Assembly: GCA_033763435.1 (NCBI GenBank)
Contig: JANRKN010000037.1
Span: forward strand, 1 to 64,000
Length of the DNA stretch: 64,000 nt
DNA from: JANRKN01 sp033763435
GTDB taxonomy: Bacteria > Planctomycetota > Phycisphaerae > Phycisphaerales > UBA1924
Reading direction: 5' to 3'
Shown: positions 56,105 through 64,000 of the stretch, in pieces
Layout: each line of letters opens with the position of its first letter
Position numbering within the stretch: the stretch's first letter is position 1
Program-made: the position numbers and the translations under genes
Notes under the pieces: generated by a model
What the model was told of the DNA's origin: nothing
Databases searched by the model: none
The model's input: only the letters and a program-made list of their open reading frames with translations

Positions 56105-58777
56105 TCAGTCCGCCGCGTGCTCGAACCCGGGAAGCGGCGCCGCACGTTCGACGGGCCTTCCCGGCTGCACGCGCGCCCGCCCAAGCGTCTCCGGCGTGAG
56201 GCCCGAGCGCGCCAGGTGCGCGTGCCACGCATCGCGGTGCACGCTCCAGAAGTGTTCGAACGACGCGCGGATCGACGCGCCCTGCATCGCGCGCCACGCC
56301 GACTCGCCCATCGCCGCAAGCCGCGCCCGGTCCGAGCACAGCTCAACGATCGCCTGCGCCCACGCGCGCTCCTCGGCCGGCAGCACGAGCCCCGTCGTCC
56401 CGTGCGCGACGACTTCCTTGGGCCCGCCCTGATCCGCGACCAGCACCGGGATGCCGCAGGCCTGCGCCTCCATTACGACCTGCCCGAGCGTGTCGGTCAG
56501 CGACGGGAACGCGAACAGGTCCGACGAGGCGTACAGCGCCGTGAGCTCCGCGCCGTGCCTGAACCCGAGGAAATGCGCGTGCTGATTCGCGAGTCGTTCC
56601 TGCATCTGCGCGCGATAAGGCCCATCGCCCACGATGATCAGGTCGGCCTCGACACCCGCGCGCCCGAGCTGCGCCTGTGCGCGCTTCCACGCCGCCTCAA
56701 GGAACGGCATGTTCTTCTCGAGGCTCACGCGCCCGACGAAGATCACCTTGACCGCCCCGGGCCGCACGCCGGGGAACTTCGACCAGATCGACGCGTCCCG
56801 CGCCCCGCGGTGGAATGTCTCCGTGTCCACGCCGGGCTTGAGCGCGAGCACCTTCGCGCGGTCCATGCCCAGGCGCTCGAGCGCGCCGACGTAGTCCTCG
56901 CTGCGGGTGAAGATGCTCGTGAACGGGTCATAGAAGAGACGCATGAACCGCTGCGCCGTCCACGTCAGCGCCTCGTCGTCGAACAGGTGCTCGACGTACG
57001 CCGGGAAGTCGGTGTGATACACGCCCAGCACGGGCACCTTGAGCATCCGCGCCGCGAGATACCCGACCAGCCCCACAGGCCCCGGCGTCGAGATGTGGAT
57101 CACGTCCGGCTGATGCCGATCGATGTGCCTCAAGATCCGCGTCAGAGGCGGCAGCGCCAGCTCGAGCTGCTCGTACTTGGGCATCTTCGTCGCGAACACC
57201 GGATCGAAGTTGAACACATTGGCCGTGATCCCCGGCGGCATCGCCATCCGCGTCGACGTGATCACGTGCAGATCCTGCCCGTGGTTCAGCGCCTGCTCGG
57301 CCATGTTGCGGATGAACCGCGACACGCCGTTCACATCCGCGAGGGTGTCGGTGAACAGGCTCACGCGCATCGGTCGTTCCAGGGGTGAGCGCCCGGGCCG
57401 GGCAGGGTCCGCATGTTCATGCTCCAGCCGCTCGACGAACGGCCTCTCCTTGTTCTGATGAAACAGGCTCACCAGATACGGCAACTGCGTCAGCTCCAGC
57501 ACAACATAGGACGCCAGGTGCTCGAGCAGCCCCGCCGTATCGCGCGCCCGCAGCGCCCGCCCTGCGCTCGAACCCAGGAATCCGTGCAGCGCGCCGTAGA
57601 GATCATCCGCAAACGCCGCCATCCGCTCGTGTGAGGCCAGCGCGCACTCGGTCCCGCCTGTCGACAGCGCGCTGCGCAGGTCCGGATACTTCTCGAGCAC
57701 CGGGCCGATTGATGCCCGCAGCGCTGACAAGATCGGCAGGCTCCGCGCCCGCCCGCCCCGGAGCCGTGCGCGGACCTGCGAGCGCAGCGTGTCCAGCGCG
57801 ACCGCGAGCTTCCCGGGCCGCTCTGTGCGGATCCCTGCAAAGCGCAGCAGCCGCGACGAAACCGCCCGCCCGCGCGCCGAGGCCTTGGCATCGAGCGTCC
57901 GCGCGTAGTGCTGCGCCGCGACGGCCGCGAGCTGATGCGCCAGCAGCGACGAGTGCCCCGCCTCGCCCCCGACGCGCGCGCGTGTGTGCATCACCTGCCT
58001 GAAGAACTCGCGCGGATCGGTGATCGGCGCGCCGTCGTCGCTCGCCACCGCCGTGAACGTCCGCCCGACATTCAGCAGCGCGTGATCGTCCGACCCGCCC
58101 GTCAGCGCCTTCTCCCAGATTCTGGGCCACAGCGGCTCCAGCCCGTGCTCATCGACCAGCCGCAGCACCTTCGCGGGCGTCAGCGCCTCAAGGAACGTCT
58201 CAAGCCCGCGCCGGTGCGTCCCCGCGTGCGCACCGTTGAGCACCTCAAAGCCCTTGAACAGCAGCGCGCAGCGCTCGAGGTGCCACAGCGAGAGCCGCCG
58301 GTTCTGCACGTACAGCGGGTGCGCCAGCGCGTGGGGCAGGTTGTGCAGCCGGAGCCACGCGGCAAACTGATACACATCCTCACGCAGCCCCTGCGCTCCG
58401 ATCTGCTCGTGCAGCTCGGGCGTCAGCCCCCACACCAGCACGTGCAGCTTGCAGCGGTCCTCGGGAAAGTGAACCGTGACCTCTTCGCCCAGCACCACGC
58501 CCGGAAAGCCGCGTTCGACGAGTTCAAGCCCGCCCGCGATCGTGTCGTGATCGGTCAGCGTGACCAGATCCATCCCGCGCGCCCGCGCCTGCTCGTACAC
58601 CTTCTCGGGCGGCGAATAGCTCTCCGGACACCCGACCCAGCCCGCCGCGGCCATCACAGGCCCGGAGCTCGCCGACGAATGGCAGTGCGTGTCCATCCGC
58701 GTAAAGCCCGTCCAGTCGTGTGCGGCGCGGGCTTCAGACAGAACACCATCGGCAACGGTGGATCGGCGATCGGGCAT
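56105..58777 (-). CDS. PHP-domain/family 4 glycosyltransferase fusion
   Basis: This 890-residue protein joins two enzymes. Residues ~25-290 form a PHP domain: MDTHCHS (metal HxH), VTLTDHDT, the TGGSDDHALLNVG metal-binding segment and others. A helical middle (~300-465) has no clear motif. Residues 470-890 form a GT-B glycosyltransferase: RVSLFTDTLADVNGVSRF at the donor N-domain, HTDFPAYVEH, then VIFVGRVSLEKNMPF, GDGPYRAQMQE and PSLTDTLGQVVMEAQACGIPVLV in the C-domain, matching the GT4 (WcaL/MgtA-like) type. The ATG at 58777 is preceded by GGAGG. PHP domains are phosphoesterases, so a hydrolase-transferase pair acting on one lipid or sugar is inferred. Confidence 0.85.
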   Translation of the reverse strand: MPDRRSTVADGVLSEARAAHDWTGFTRMDTHCHSSASSGPVMAAAGWVGCPESYSPPEKVYEQARARGMDLVTLTDHDTIAGGLELVERGFPGVVLGEEVTVHFPEDRCKLHVLVWGLTPELHEQIGAQGLREDVYQFAAWLRLHNLPHALAHPLYVQNRRLSLWHLERCALLFKGFEVLNGAHAGTHRRGLETFLEALTPAKVLRLVDEHGLEPLWPRIWEKALTGGSDDHALLNVGRTFTAVASDDGAPITDPREFFRQVMHTRARVGGEAGHSSLLAHQLAAVAAQHYARTLDAKASARGRAVSSRLLRFAGIRTERPGKLAVALDTLRSQVRARLRGGRARSLPILSALRASIGPVLEKYPDLRSALSTGGTECALASHERMAAFADDLYGALHGFLGSSAGRALRARDTAGLLEHLASYVVLELTQLPYLVSLFHQNKERPFVERLEHEHADPARPGRSPLERPMRVSLFTDTLADVNGVSRFIRNMAEQALNHGQDLHVITSTRMAMPPGITANVFNFDPVFATKMPKYEQLELALPPLTRILRHIDRHQPDVIHISTPGPVGLVGYLAARMLKVPVLGVYHTDFPAYVEHLFDDEALTWTAQRFMRLFYDPFTSIFTRSEDYVGALERLGMDRAKVLALKPGVDTETFHRGARDASIWSKFPGVRPGAVKVIFVGRVSLEKNMPFLEAAWKRAQAQLGRAGVEADLIIVGDGPYRAQMQERLANQHAHFLGFRHGAELTALYASSDLFAFPSLTDTLGQVVMEAQACGIPVLVADQGGPKEVVAHGTTGLVLPAEERAWAQAIVELCSDRARLAAMGESAWRAMQGASIRASFEHFWSVHRDAWHAHLARSGLTPETLGRARVQPGRPVERAAPLPGFEHAAD

Positions 58778-58969
58778 CGGGGCCTCCGGCCTCGGCACGA
58801 ACGGACCACCCCCGCCGCGCGGGCACGTGCCCGCGCACTCCAACATCGACCGATGCTATCGAAACTCTCGCCCGCGCCCGAGCCCCGCGCGTGCCCTCAG
58901 GCCTGATTTCGCAGCCTCTTCACGCGCCCCTCATCGCGCGTTGATCCGCCGCTGGCGCGGGCTTGACAT

Positions 58970-59263
58970 TCACTCCTCGCGCGCGGTTCCCCACAGCGGC
59001 CCGTCGCGGTACCGCCGCTCGTACCACGCGTTCGTCAGCCGTCGAAGCTCAGCCGCGAACCCCAGCGCCGTCACGTCGTCCGCGTTCAAGCGCCCCGCGA
59101 CATGCGCGGGCCCGAGCTCCAGGTGCGTCAGCGCCAATCCCTCGCGCTCGGCCAGCGCCCGCGCGCTCGACTCCACCATCGCCCGCGTCGGCGGGTCGCG
59201 CAGCGGCTCGCCCGCCAGCGCCGACAGCCGAAACTCCGACAATCTCTCCTCGCGTACGCCCAT
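58970..59263 (-). CDS. Small protein of unknown function
   Basis: This 97-residue minus-strand frame begins MGVREERLSEFRLSALAGEP and ends with FAAELRRLTNAWYERRYRDG. The C-terminal FAAELRRLTNAWYERRY resembles the end of DUF4129-type domains, but the match is weak. The reading frame is supported by its divergent placement 37 bases from the DUF3592 gene and a GAGG upstream. It lies ~190 bases upstream of the PHP-GT gene on the same strand and could be the first gene of that transcript. Moderate doubt remains because the region is GC-rich and antisense ORFs are common. Confidence 0.45.
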   Translation of the reverse strand: MGVREERLSEFRLSALAGEPLRDPPTRAMVESSARALAEREGLALTHLELGPAHVAGRLNADDVTALGFAAELRRLTNAWYERRYRDGPLWGTAREE

Positions 59264-59300
59264 GCCGCCCAGCCTACCTCGCCGCGCGTACCTTCGCCCC

Positions 59301-60473
59301 ATGCGCTCTGCCAACAACCGCGTCTCGCTGCTGATCATCGGCGCCGTGTTCACCCTCATGCCCGCGATCTTCCTCGCCGTCGGCGGCGGAATGGCCTGGT
59401 CCCAGCACCGCCGGATCGCCACGGGCCAGCCCGTCGAGGCCCTCGTTGAGCGCGCGGAAGTCATCGCCCGCGCCGGCTCGGGCCGCAACCGCCAGACCAA
59501 CTACGTCCCCTCCATCACCTACCGCTACTCCGTCCAAGGGCGGGAGTATGTCAGCGACACCGTGCTGCCGCTGAGCTTCTCCAGCTCCAACCGTTCCTGG
59601 GCCTCCGCGATCGTCGCGCGCTATTCGCCCGGCGCCAAGGCCACCGCGTACTACGACCCCGCCAACCCCGCCGAGGCCTTCCTGCTCCGCGAGTACTCGT
59701 TCTTTCCCTACATCTTCACCGTCTTCCCGGGCCTGTTTCTGGGCCTGGGCCTGCCGATGCTCGCCTCGGGCCTGGGGCTCATCGGCGCGCCGCCGGCCGG
59801 CGCCGACGCGGGCGTCGCCAAGCCCTCCGCCGCTGAGCCCAACTGGTTCGAGCTTCCCCCCGCCAAGACCCTCCGCGCGACGGTCCTGGGCCGATTCATC
59901 GGCGCGGGCTCGATGCTCGCGGGGCTCCTGGGCCCGGCGCATTACTTCCTCGTCGCCGACCGCCCCTACAGCACCGTCGCCTTCGGCTTCGTGGGCGTTT
60001 ATGTGCTCGTGCTGCTGATCCCCGTCGCGATGGGCATCCACGCGTGGTCGGTCTCGCGCGCCGTGGGCGATGCGCTGGTGCTCGTCGATCGCGCGGTGGC
60101 CTCTCCCGGTCAGCCGCTGACCATCCACGCCGAGCTGCCCGTTCGTCGCGCGCGCGTCGAGGGCGAGCTGCGCGCGAGTCTCATTTGCAAGCGCACGCAG
60201 GTCACGGGGAGCGGCAAGCACCGCCGCACGAGCGTCACCGAAGAGTTCAAGGTCGAGGGCGATGCCGCCCGCGTCGACCCCAGCGCCCCCGACGCTCCTC
60301 TCGTCGCCCAGCTCACCGTCGAGCTTGACCGCTTCGCCCACGTGACGTCGCCCACAGGGTCCAACCCGCGTTATGACTGGCAGATTGTCGTCCGAGGTGT
60401 CTTCGCGGGCGCCGCCGACTACCGCGCGGAGTTCCCCCTCCGCGTCGAGGCCTCGTTCTCGGACGCGACCTAA
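59301..60473 (+). CDS. DUF3592-type membrane protein
   Basis: This 390-residue membrane protein has one N-terminal helix (LLIIGAVFTLMPAIFLAVGGG), a beta-rich extracellular DUF3592 segment ending in the diagnostic RYSPGAKATAYYDPANPAEAFL, and three or more helices between ~145 and ~255. A soluble C-terminal ~140 residues form a beta-sandwich-like region (LTIHAELPVRRARVEGELRASL...TEEFKVEGDAARVDP). Function is unknown for the family. It is divergent from the small minus-strand gene at 59263. The ATG at 59301 is the first good start; no ribosome binding site is clear. Confidence 0.78.
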   Translation: MRSANNRVSLLIIGAVFTLMPAIFLAVGGGMAWSQHRRIATGQPVEALVERAEVIARAGSGRNRQTNYVPSITYRYSVQGREYVSDTVLPLSFSSSNRSWASAIVARYSPGAKATAYYDPANPAEAFLLREYSFFPYIFTVFPGLFLGLGLPMLASGLGLIGAPPAGADAGVAKPSAAEPNWFELPPAKTLRATVLGRFIGAGSMLAGLLGPAHYFLVADRPYSTVAFGFVGVYVLVLLIPVAMGIHAWSVSRAVGDALVLVDRAVASPGQPLTIHAELPVRRARVEGELRASLICKRTQVTGSGKHRRTSVTEEFKVEGDAARVDPSAPDAPLVAQLTVELDRFAHVTSPTGSNPRYDWQIVVRGVFAGAADYRAEFPLRVEASFSDAT

Positions 60474-60553
60474 ACCGTCTCACGCATCCGGAATGCTTCG
60501 CGCCAAGTCCCGTTCGTCACCGTTCGATCTGACACCTAAGTAGGGGGGTGGCC

Positions 60554-62272
60554 ATGCTCCCGCTCGCATTGGTGGCACAACGGTTCCGGGGTTCGGAGAC
60601 TTCAGGCGTGACACATCGTTCTGGCTTCAAGAGTGTGCGGGCCCGCCTGGGCGCGCTGGTGGCAATCCCGGTCCTCGGCTTGGCCCTCTTTGCCGGCCTC
60701 TCGTACCACACCCTCCGCGAGGTCAAGATCGGCGGCGAGGCCTACGCACGCATCGACGAGAGCAAGACGCTGCTCGCCGACGTTCTTCCCCCGCCCTGTT
60801 ACATCGTCGAATCCTTCCTCACCGCGCACCGTCTGGGCGATGAGCCCGACAGCGCCGCGCTGATGCAACATCTTGACAAGCTCCGCGGCGAGTTCAACGA
60901 CCGCATGGCCTTCTGGTCCGAGCGCGCCACCGCCCCCGGCGCGCGCCGCTCGCTCACGCAGGCCCCCGCCGAAACCGCCCGCGAGTTCTACCGCGCCATC
61001 GACGCCGAGTTCCTCCCGGCCCTCCGGGCGGGCAAGGCCGAGCGCGCCCGCGACGTGCTGAACAACACGCTCACCCCGATCTACGAGCGCCATCGCGCCG
61101 CCATCGAACAGGTCGTGAACCTCGCGACCACCGAGGCCCAAACCGATGAGCAGACCGCCGCCCAGCTCGTCGCCTCGCGCAGCCTCTGGCTGCTGGCCGT
61201 GGGAGCGATCACCGCGGGCGTCACGATCGCCGTGGGCCTAGGCATGAGCCTGAGCATCACCCGAGGTCTGGGCCGCATCCTCGCCGGCATGCGCGAGGTC
61301 GCCGAGGGCGATGCCGACCTGCGCAAGCGCGTCGACGTCGGCGAACAGAGCTCCGAGCTCGCCGAACTCGCCACCTGCTTCAACACGTTCGCCTCGCGCC
61401 TCAACGCCCTCATGCTCCAGATGCGCGGCATGACCTCCAGCGTGCGCGAAGGCACCGAGACCATCTCCGCCTCCAGCGAAGAAACAAGCCGCTCCATGAT
61501 GCTCCAGGCCCAGACCGTCGCGAGCATCTCCGACGAACTCAAGAGCCTCGCGCAGTTCGCGGGCGAGGTCGCCTCCGAGGCTGGCGCGCTCGAAAAGGTC
61601 TCGGGCGACGCGGGCAAGGTCGCCGAAGACGGCGCCAAGGTCGTCAGCGAAACCATCGAGAGCATGAAGCGCATCGAGCAGGCCGTCGGCTCGGGCTCCC
61701 AGAGCGTCCGCTCGCTGGGCTCGCGTTCGGAACAGATCGGCAAGGTGATCCAGGTCATCGGCGACATCGCCGACCAGACCAACCTGCTCGCGCTCAACGC
61801 CGCGATCGAGGCCGCCCGCGCGGGCGAGCACGGCCGGGGCTTTGCCGTCGTCGCCGACGAGGTCCGCAAGCTCGCCGAACGCACCGCGACCGCGACGAAG
61901 GAAGTCACCGACGTCATCGGGCAGATCCAGCAGGAAACCCGCGACGCCGTGACGCGCATCGATCAGGGCGCCGAGCAGGTCCGCGCGGGCGTGGGCCTCG
62001 CGGCGCGCGCCAGCGAAGGCCTCACCCGCATCGTCGAGAGCGTCCGCCAGACCCGCTCCATGGTCGAGCGCATCGCCTCGACCGCGCAGCGTCAGGCCGA
62101 CCTCGGCCAGCAGCTCCGCGGCCATGTCGGCTCGGTCTCGGCCTCCGCCGACGAGGTCGGTCGCGCCAACGACGCCACCAGCCGCGCCGCCGTCGATCTC
62201 GCCCAGCGCGCCGACGAACTGCACGAGGTCGTCTCGCGCTTCAGGCTGGATGAGACTCAGAAGCCGTCATAA
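60554..62272 (+). CDS. Methyl-accepting chemotaxis protein
   Basis: This 572-residue transmembrane chemoreceptor has a first membrane helix near residues 26-48 ([20 protein letters not shown]), then a ~150-residue four-helix-type sensing domain. A second helix follows (~205-230, [23 protein letters not shown]), then a HAMP region and a long signalling coiled coil. The conserved tip [22 protein letters not shown]...[17 protein letters not shown] is intact, so it can dock CheA/CheW. No chemotaxis genes are nearby. ATG 60554 is used because AGGGGGG lies immediately before it, although GTG 60548 is also in frame. Ligand unknown. Confidence 0.93.
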   Translation: MLPLALVAQRFRGSETSGVTHRSGFKSVRARLGALVAIPVLGLALFAGLSYHTLREVKIGGEAYARIDESKTLLADVLPPPCYIVESFLTAHRLGDEPDSAALMQHLDKLRGEFNDRMAFWSERATAPGARRSLTQAPAETAREFYRAIDAEFLPALRAGKAERARDVLNNTLTPIYERHRAAIEQVVNLATTEAQTDEQTAAQLVASRSLWLLAVGAITAGVTIAVGLGMSLSITRGLGRILAGMREVAEGDADLRKRVDVGEQSSELAELATCFNTFASRLNALMLQMRGMTSSVREGTETISASSEETSRSMMLQAQTVASISDELKSLAQFAGEVASEAGALEKVSGDAGKVAEDGAKVVSETIESMKRIEQAVGSGSQSVRSLGSRSEQIGKVIQVIGDIADQTNLLALNAAIEAARAGEHGRGFAVVADEVRKLAERTATATKEVTDVIGQIQQETRDAVTRIDQGAEQVRAGVGLAARASEGLTRIVESVRQTRSMVERIASTAQRQADLGQQLRGHVGSVSASADEVGRANDATSRAAVDLAQRADELHEVVSRFRLDETQKPS

Positions 62273-62414
62273 CACAGCGCCAGTGCTTTCCGCCCGCAGC
62301 CGGAACCCGGACCGTTCGCAGGCAGTTTGGGGGGGGTAAGGGCCGGTCCAAACAATTGTCCACACCCGAAATTCCGCTTGCGGCTCGCACTTTCGCTCGG
62401 GTAATCTCTGCTCC

Positions 62415-63116
62415 ATGCACGGTGTTTCATCACCACGCATGGTTTGTCGCAGCGCTTCGCGCCCGGCTTTCACACTCATTGAGCTTGTGATCGTCTTGGG
62501 TGTGATCATGATTCTCATCGGCCTGCTCGTGCCCGCCCTCTCGCGGTCGATCGGCTCCGCCCGCACGACCCGCGGCCTCGCGCACATGCGCCAGATGACC
62601 GTCCTCGTCTTCGAGTACGCGAGCGCCCACAAAGAAGTCTTCCCCCTCGACCGCGAGAAGCGTGCCCTTGACGCGGCCTCGAACTGGTACCGCCCACTCC
62701 ACGACGTCGGGCTGCTCAGCAACAAGCGTGACGCCGACGCCGACGGCCTGCGCCGATTCAACCGCGTCAACATCATGCTCACCGAAACCTTCGTCTGCGA
62801 CCCCGACCTCTACATCCCGGGTCGCACCGTGCCCAGCGAGCAACGCCCAACCTCGGCCGTGCGCATCTCCGCCGTGACGTATCCATCCGCCAAGGGCGCG
62901 ATGTGGGCCCCGCTCATCGACGACGGAACCCTCTCCACCTACTGGTGCTGCGTCCCCGGCTCGCCCCGAGGACCCGTCACCTTCGCCGACCTCTCCGGCT
63001 CCATGGAATACTGGGAAGACCTCCTCCCCGGCGGCGATCGCTACAACGAGAACGATACCGGCTCCCCCGTCTCCACCACCTGGTACGGCGCCCGCGGACG
63101 AGATAAGCAGAAGTAG
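62415..63116 (+). CDS. Prepilin-like protein with Ala at the cleavage site
   Basis: This 233-residue secreted protein has the type IV prepilin pattern: RPAFTLIELVIVLGVIMILIGLLVPAL, with Glu at mature position 5. The residue before the cleavage site is Ala rather than the usual Gly. The globular part (YASAHKEVFPLDREK, WAPLIDDGTLSTYWCCVPG, ADLSGSMEYWEDL) is shared in type with other planctomycete prepilin-like proteins. A GGTAATCT -10-like sequence and a long G run lie upstream. It is probably exported by the same pathway as the protein at 50707. Confidence 0.82.
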   Translation: MHGVSSPRMVCRSASRPAFTLIELVIVLGVIMILIGLLVPALSRSIGSARTTRGLAHMRQMTVLVFEYASAHKEVFPLDREKRALDAASNWYRPLHDVGLLSNKRDADADGLRRFNRVNIMLTETFVCDPDLYIPGRTVPSEQRPTSAVRISAVTYPSAKGAMWAPLIDDGTLSTYWCCVPGSPRGPVTFADLSGSMEYWEDLLPGGDRYNENDTGSPVSTTWYGARGRDKQK

Positions 63117-63167
63117 TCCGAGAGTCGTGCTTCGCTGGGTTCCAGAGAGTAAAGGCATGACCAACCG

Positions 63168-64000
63168 ATGCGCTTCGTGACGAAGGCTTTGATCCTGTGT
63201 GTCTGCGGGGCTCGCGCCTTCTCCCAGGGCGCGGACCTGTCGTGGCTTCGTCCGCTGCTCCCGACACCGATCTCGGCGCATGTAGTGTTGCGTTCGGAGA
63301 AGACGGGGGGCTTGGCGGCCTTCGGTATCGACGAGCGCACGGGCGCTTGGTATCGCTATCAGATCGCCGAGATCTCCGGCTTCGATCCGGCGCTGGGCGC
63401 GTTCAAGGGCCCGACGCACATGGAGCGCTTCACGGTCGATCCCCAAGGCCGGAAGACCGACTCTGTGTTTTCCAGAAGCTTGTTCCCGCAGATTCTGCTG
63501 CGAACGCTCGTCGATCACCCCCAGTGCGTGACCGAAGCGGCGCATCCGACCGAGTCCGCACCCGGGCGCATCGTCTTCACCGCGCCCTGGGGCGATCCGC
63601 TTCAGTTCGGCAAGTCCAAGGGCCGGCCCACGACATGCGAGATTGAGCTCGATCAGCGCGGCTTCGTCACGCGCACGCGCACAATGATCCAGGGCAACGA
63701 CGCGCCGATGACAACGACATTCGAAACCGCCAAAGTACTTGACGGAAACATCCAAGTCGCACTGACGATCCACGACGGCACGCGCTCGGACAACCGAACG
63801 GTGCTCGACTCCGCCGAACTCGCCCCGGCAGGCGCACCCTGGACGGCCAAGTACATGGCCTCGCGTGCTCATCAGCTCCGCCTCCGCGACCCCAATGCCA
63901 AGAACTTTCCGCTACCGCCTTCGCCGAGCGCCCCGGTCGTGCCGCCCACCCGGGCCGCCGAGCCGGGGGATTTGCCGCCCGATCCCGACGAACTTGGCGC
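63168..64000 (+). CDS. Secreted protein of unknown function, cut by the right edge
   Basis: The frame is open from ATG 63168 to the end of the window (277 codons) and is not closed. It starts MRFVTKALILCVCGARAFSQ, a typical short signal peptide, followed by a beta-rich body (HVVLRSEKTGGLAAFGIDERTG) with no recognised motif, and a Pro-rich end (PPSPSAPVVPPTRAAEPG). Codon usage is slightly less GC-biased than neighbours, with more A-ending codons in the second half. It follows the prepilin-like gene by 51 bases, suggesting a shared export or surface function, which is only context. Confidence 0.65.
   Translation, partial: MRFVTKALILCVCGARAFSQGADLSWLRPLLPTPISAHVVLRSEKTGGLAAFGIDERTGAWYRYQIAEISGFDPALGAFKGPTHMERFTVDPQGRKTDSVFSRSLFPQILLRTLVDHPQCVTEAAHPTESAPGRIVFTAPWGDPLQFGKSKGRPTTCEIELDQRGFVTRTRTMIQGNDAPMTTTFETAKVLDGNIQVALTIHDGTRSDNRTVLDSAELAPAGAPWTAKYMASRAHQLRLRDPNAKNFPLPPSPSAPVVPPTRAAEPGDLPPDPDELG

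Noticed and set aside
62355..62363. TTGTCCACA, close to a DnaA box
   Set aside because: It is a single copy differing at one position, with no cluster or AT-rich unwinding element, so no replication origin is called.

Overview
The window is a GC-rich chromosomal segment from a planctomycete, most likely class Phycisphaerae. The main indicators are two secreted proteins ending in paired Asp-rich GFVDSDDF repeats (the GC-type dockerin-like domain of this group), a PEP-CTERM-like protein with a PAPGALALAGL...RRRR tail, two prepilin-like proteins with FTLIEL N-termini, and L,D-transpeptidase plus LPS-type envelope genes in a genome with almost exclusively G/C third positions. No phage, transposase, integrase, CRISPR array or rRNA operon was seen; the segment reads as ordinary core and envelope chromosome with several lineage-specific genes.

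Layout. 0-5.5 kb: the end of yidD and rnpA (minus), a TetR regulator, glutamyl-tRNA synthetase, an alpha/beta hydrolase and a methyltransferase. 5.5-16.9 kb: a DEAD-box helicase and a glycosyltransferase (minus), a divergent LPS-kinase-like gene, an orphan DNA methyltransferase, a LolA-like protein coupled to a TPR/HExxH peptidase, an acyltransferase, and the mgsA (rarA)/5-formyl-THF cyclo-ligase pair. 17-24 kb: L,D-transpeptidase, gyrB, two coupled PilZ/pseudo-receiver proteins and tRNA-His. 24-33.4 kb: PEP carboxykinase, triosephosphate isomerase, glycyl-tRNA synthetase, uracil phosphoribosyltransferase, an M42-like aminopeptidase with a basic tail, and a CCA-adding/poly(A) polymerase family enzyme. 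33.6-38.6 kb: two paralogous secreted ClpP/crotonase-fold proteins behind a recognisable promoter, then an M3 oligopeptidase. 38.6-47 kb: PEP-CTERM protein, PLP decarboxylase, lipoprotein, membrane-anchored ankyrin protein, FMN reductase, voltage-gated channel, SnoaL-like protein and dihydrolipoamide dehydrogenase. 47-64 kb: large secreted dockerin-tailed proteins, OsmC, prepilin-like proteins, pdxH, an HDOD protein, a PHP-glycosyltransferase fusion, a DUF3592-type membrane protein, a chemoreceptor and a truncated secreted protein at the right edge.

Genes appear to work together in small coupled units (ATGA, GTGA or TTGA overlaps at rnpA/yidD, lolA-like/TPR-peptidase, mgsA/cyclo-ligase and pilZ1/pilZ2) rather than long operons. 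Strong GC-rich hairpins, some with T tracts, separate many transcription units. The most unusual items are the PilZ proteins with degenerate phosphorelay domains (one HPt-like domain has Gln in place of His), the secreted ClpP-fold pair in which one member has lost the candidate Ser, the PHP-GT4 fusion, a channel with a TQDNW selectivity filter, and dispersed short repeats in the leaders of housekeeping genes.
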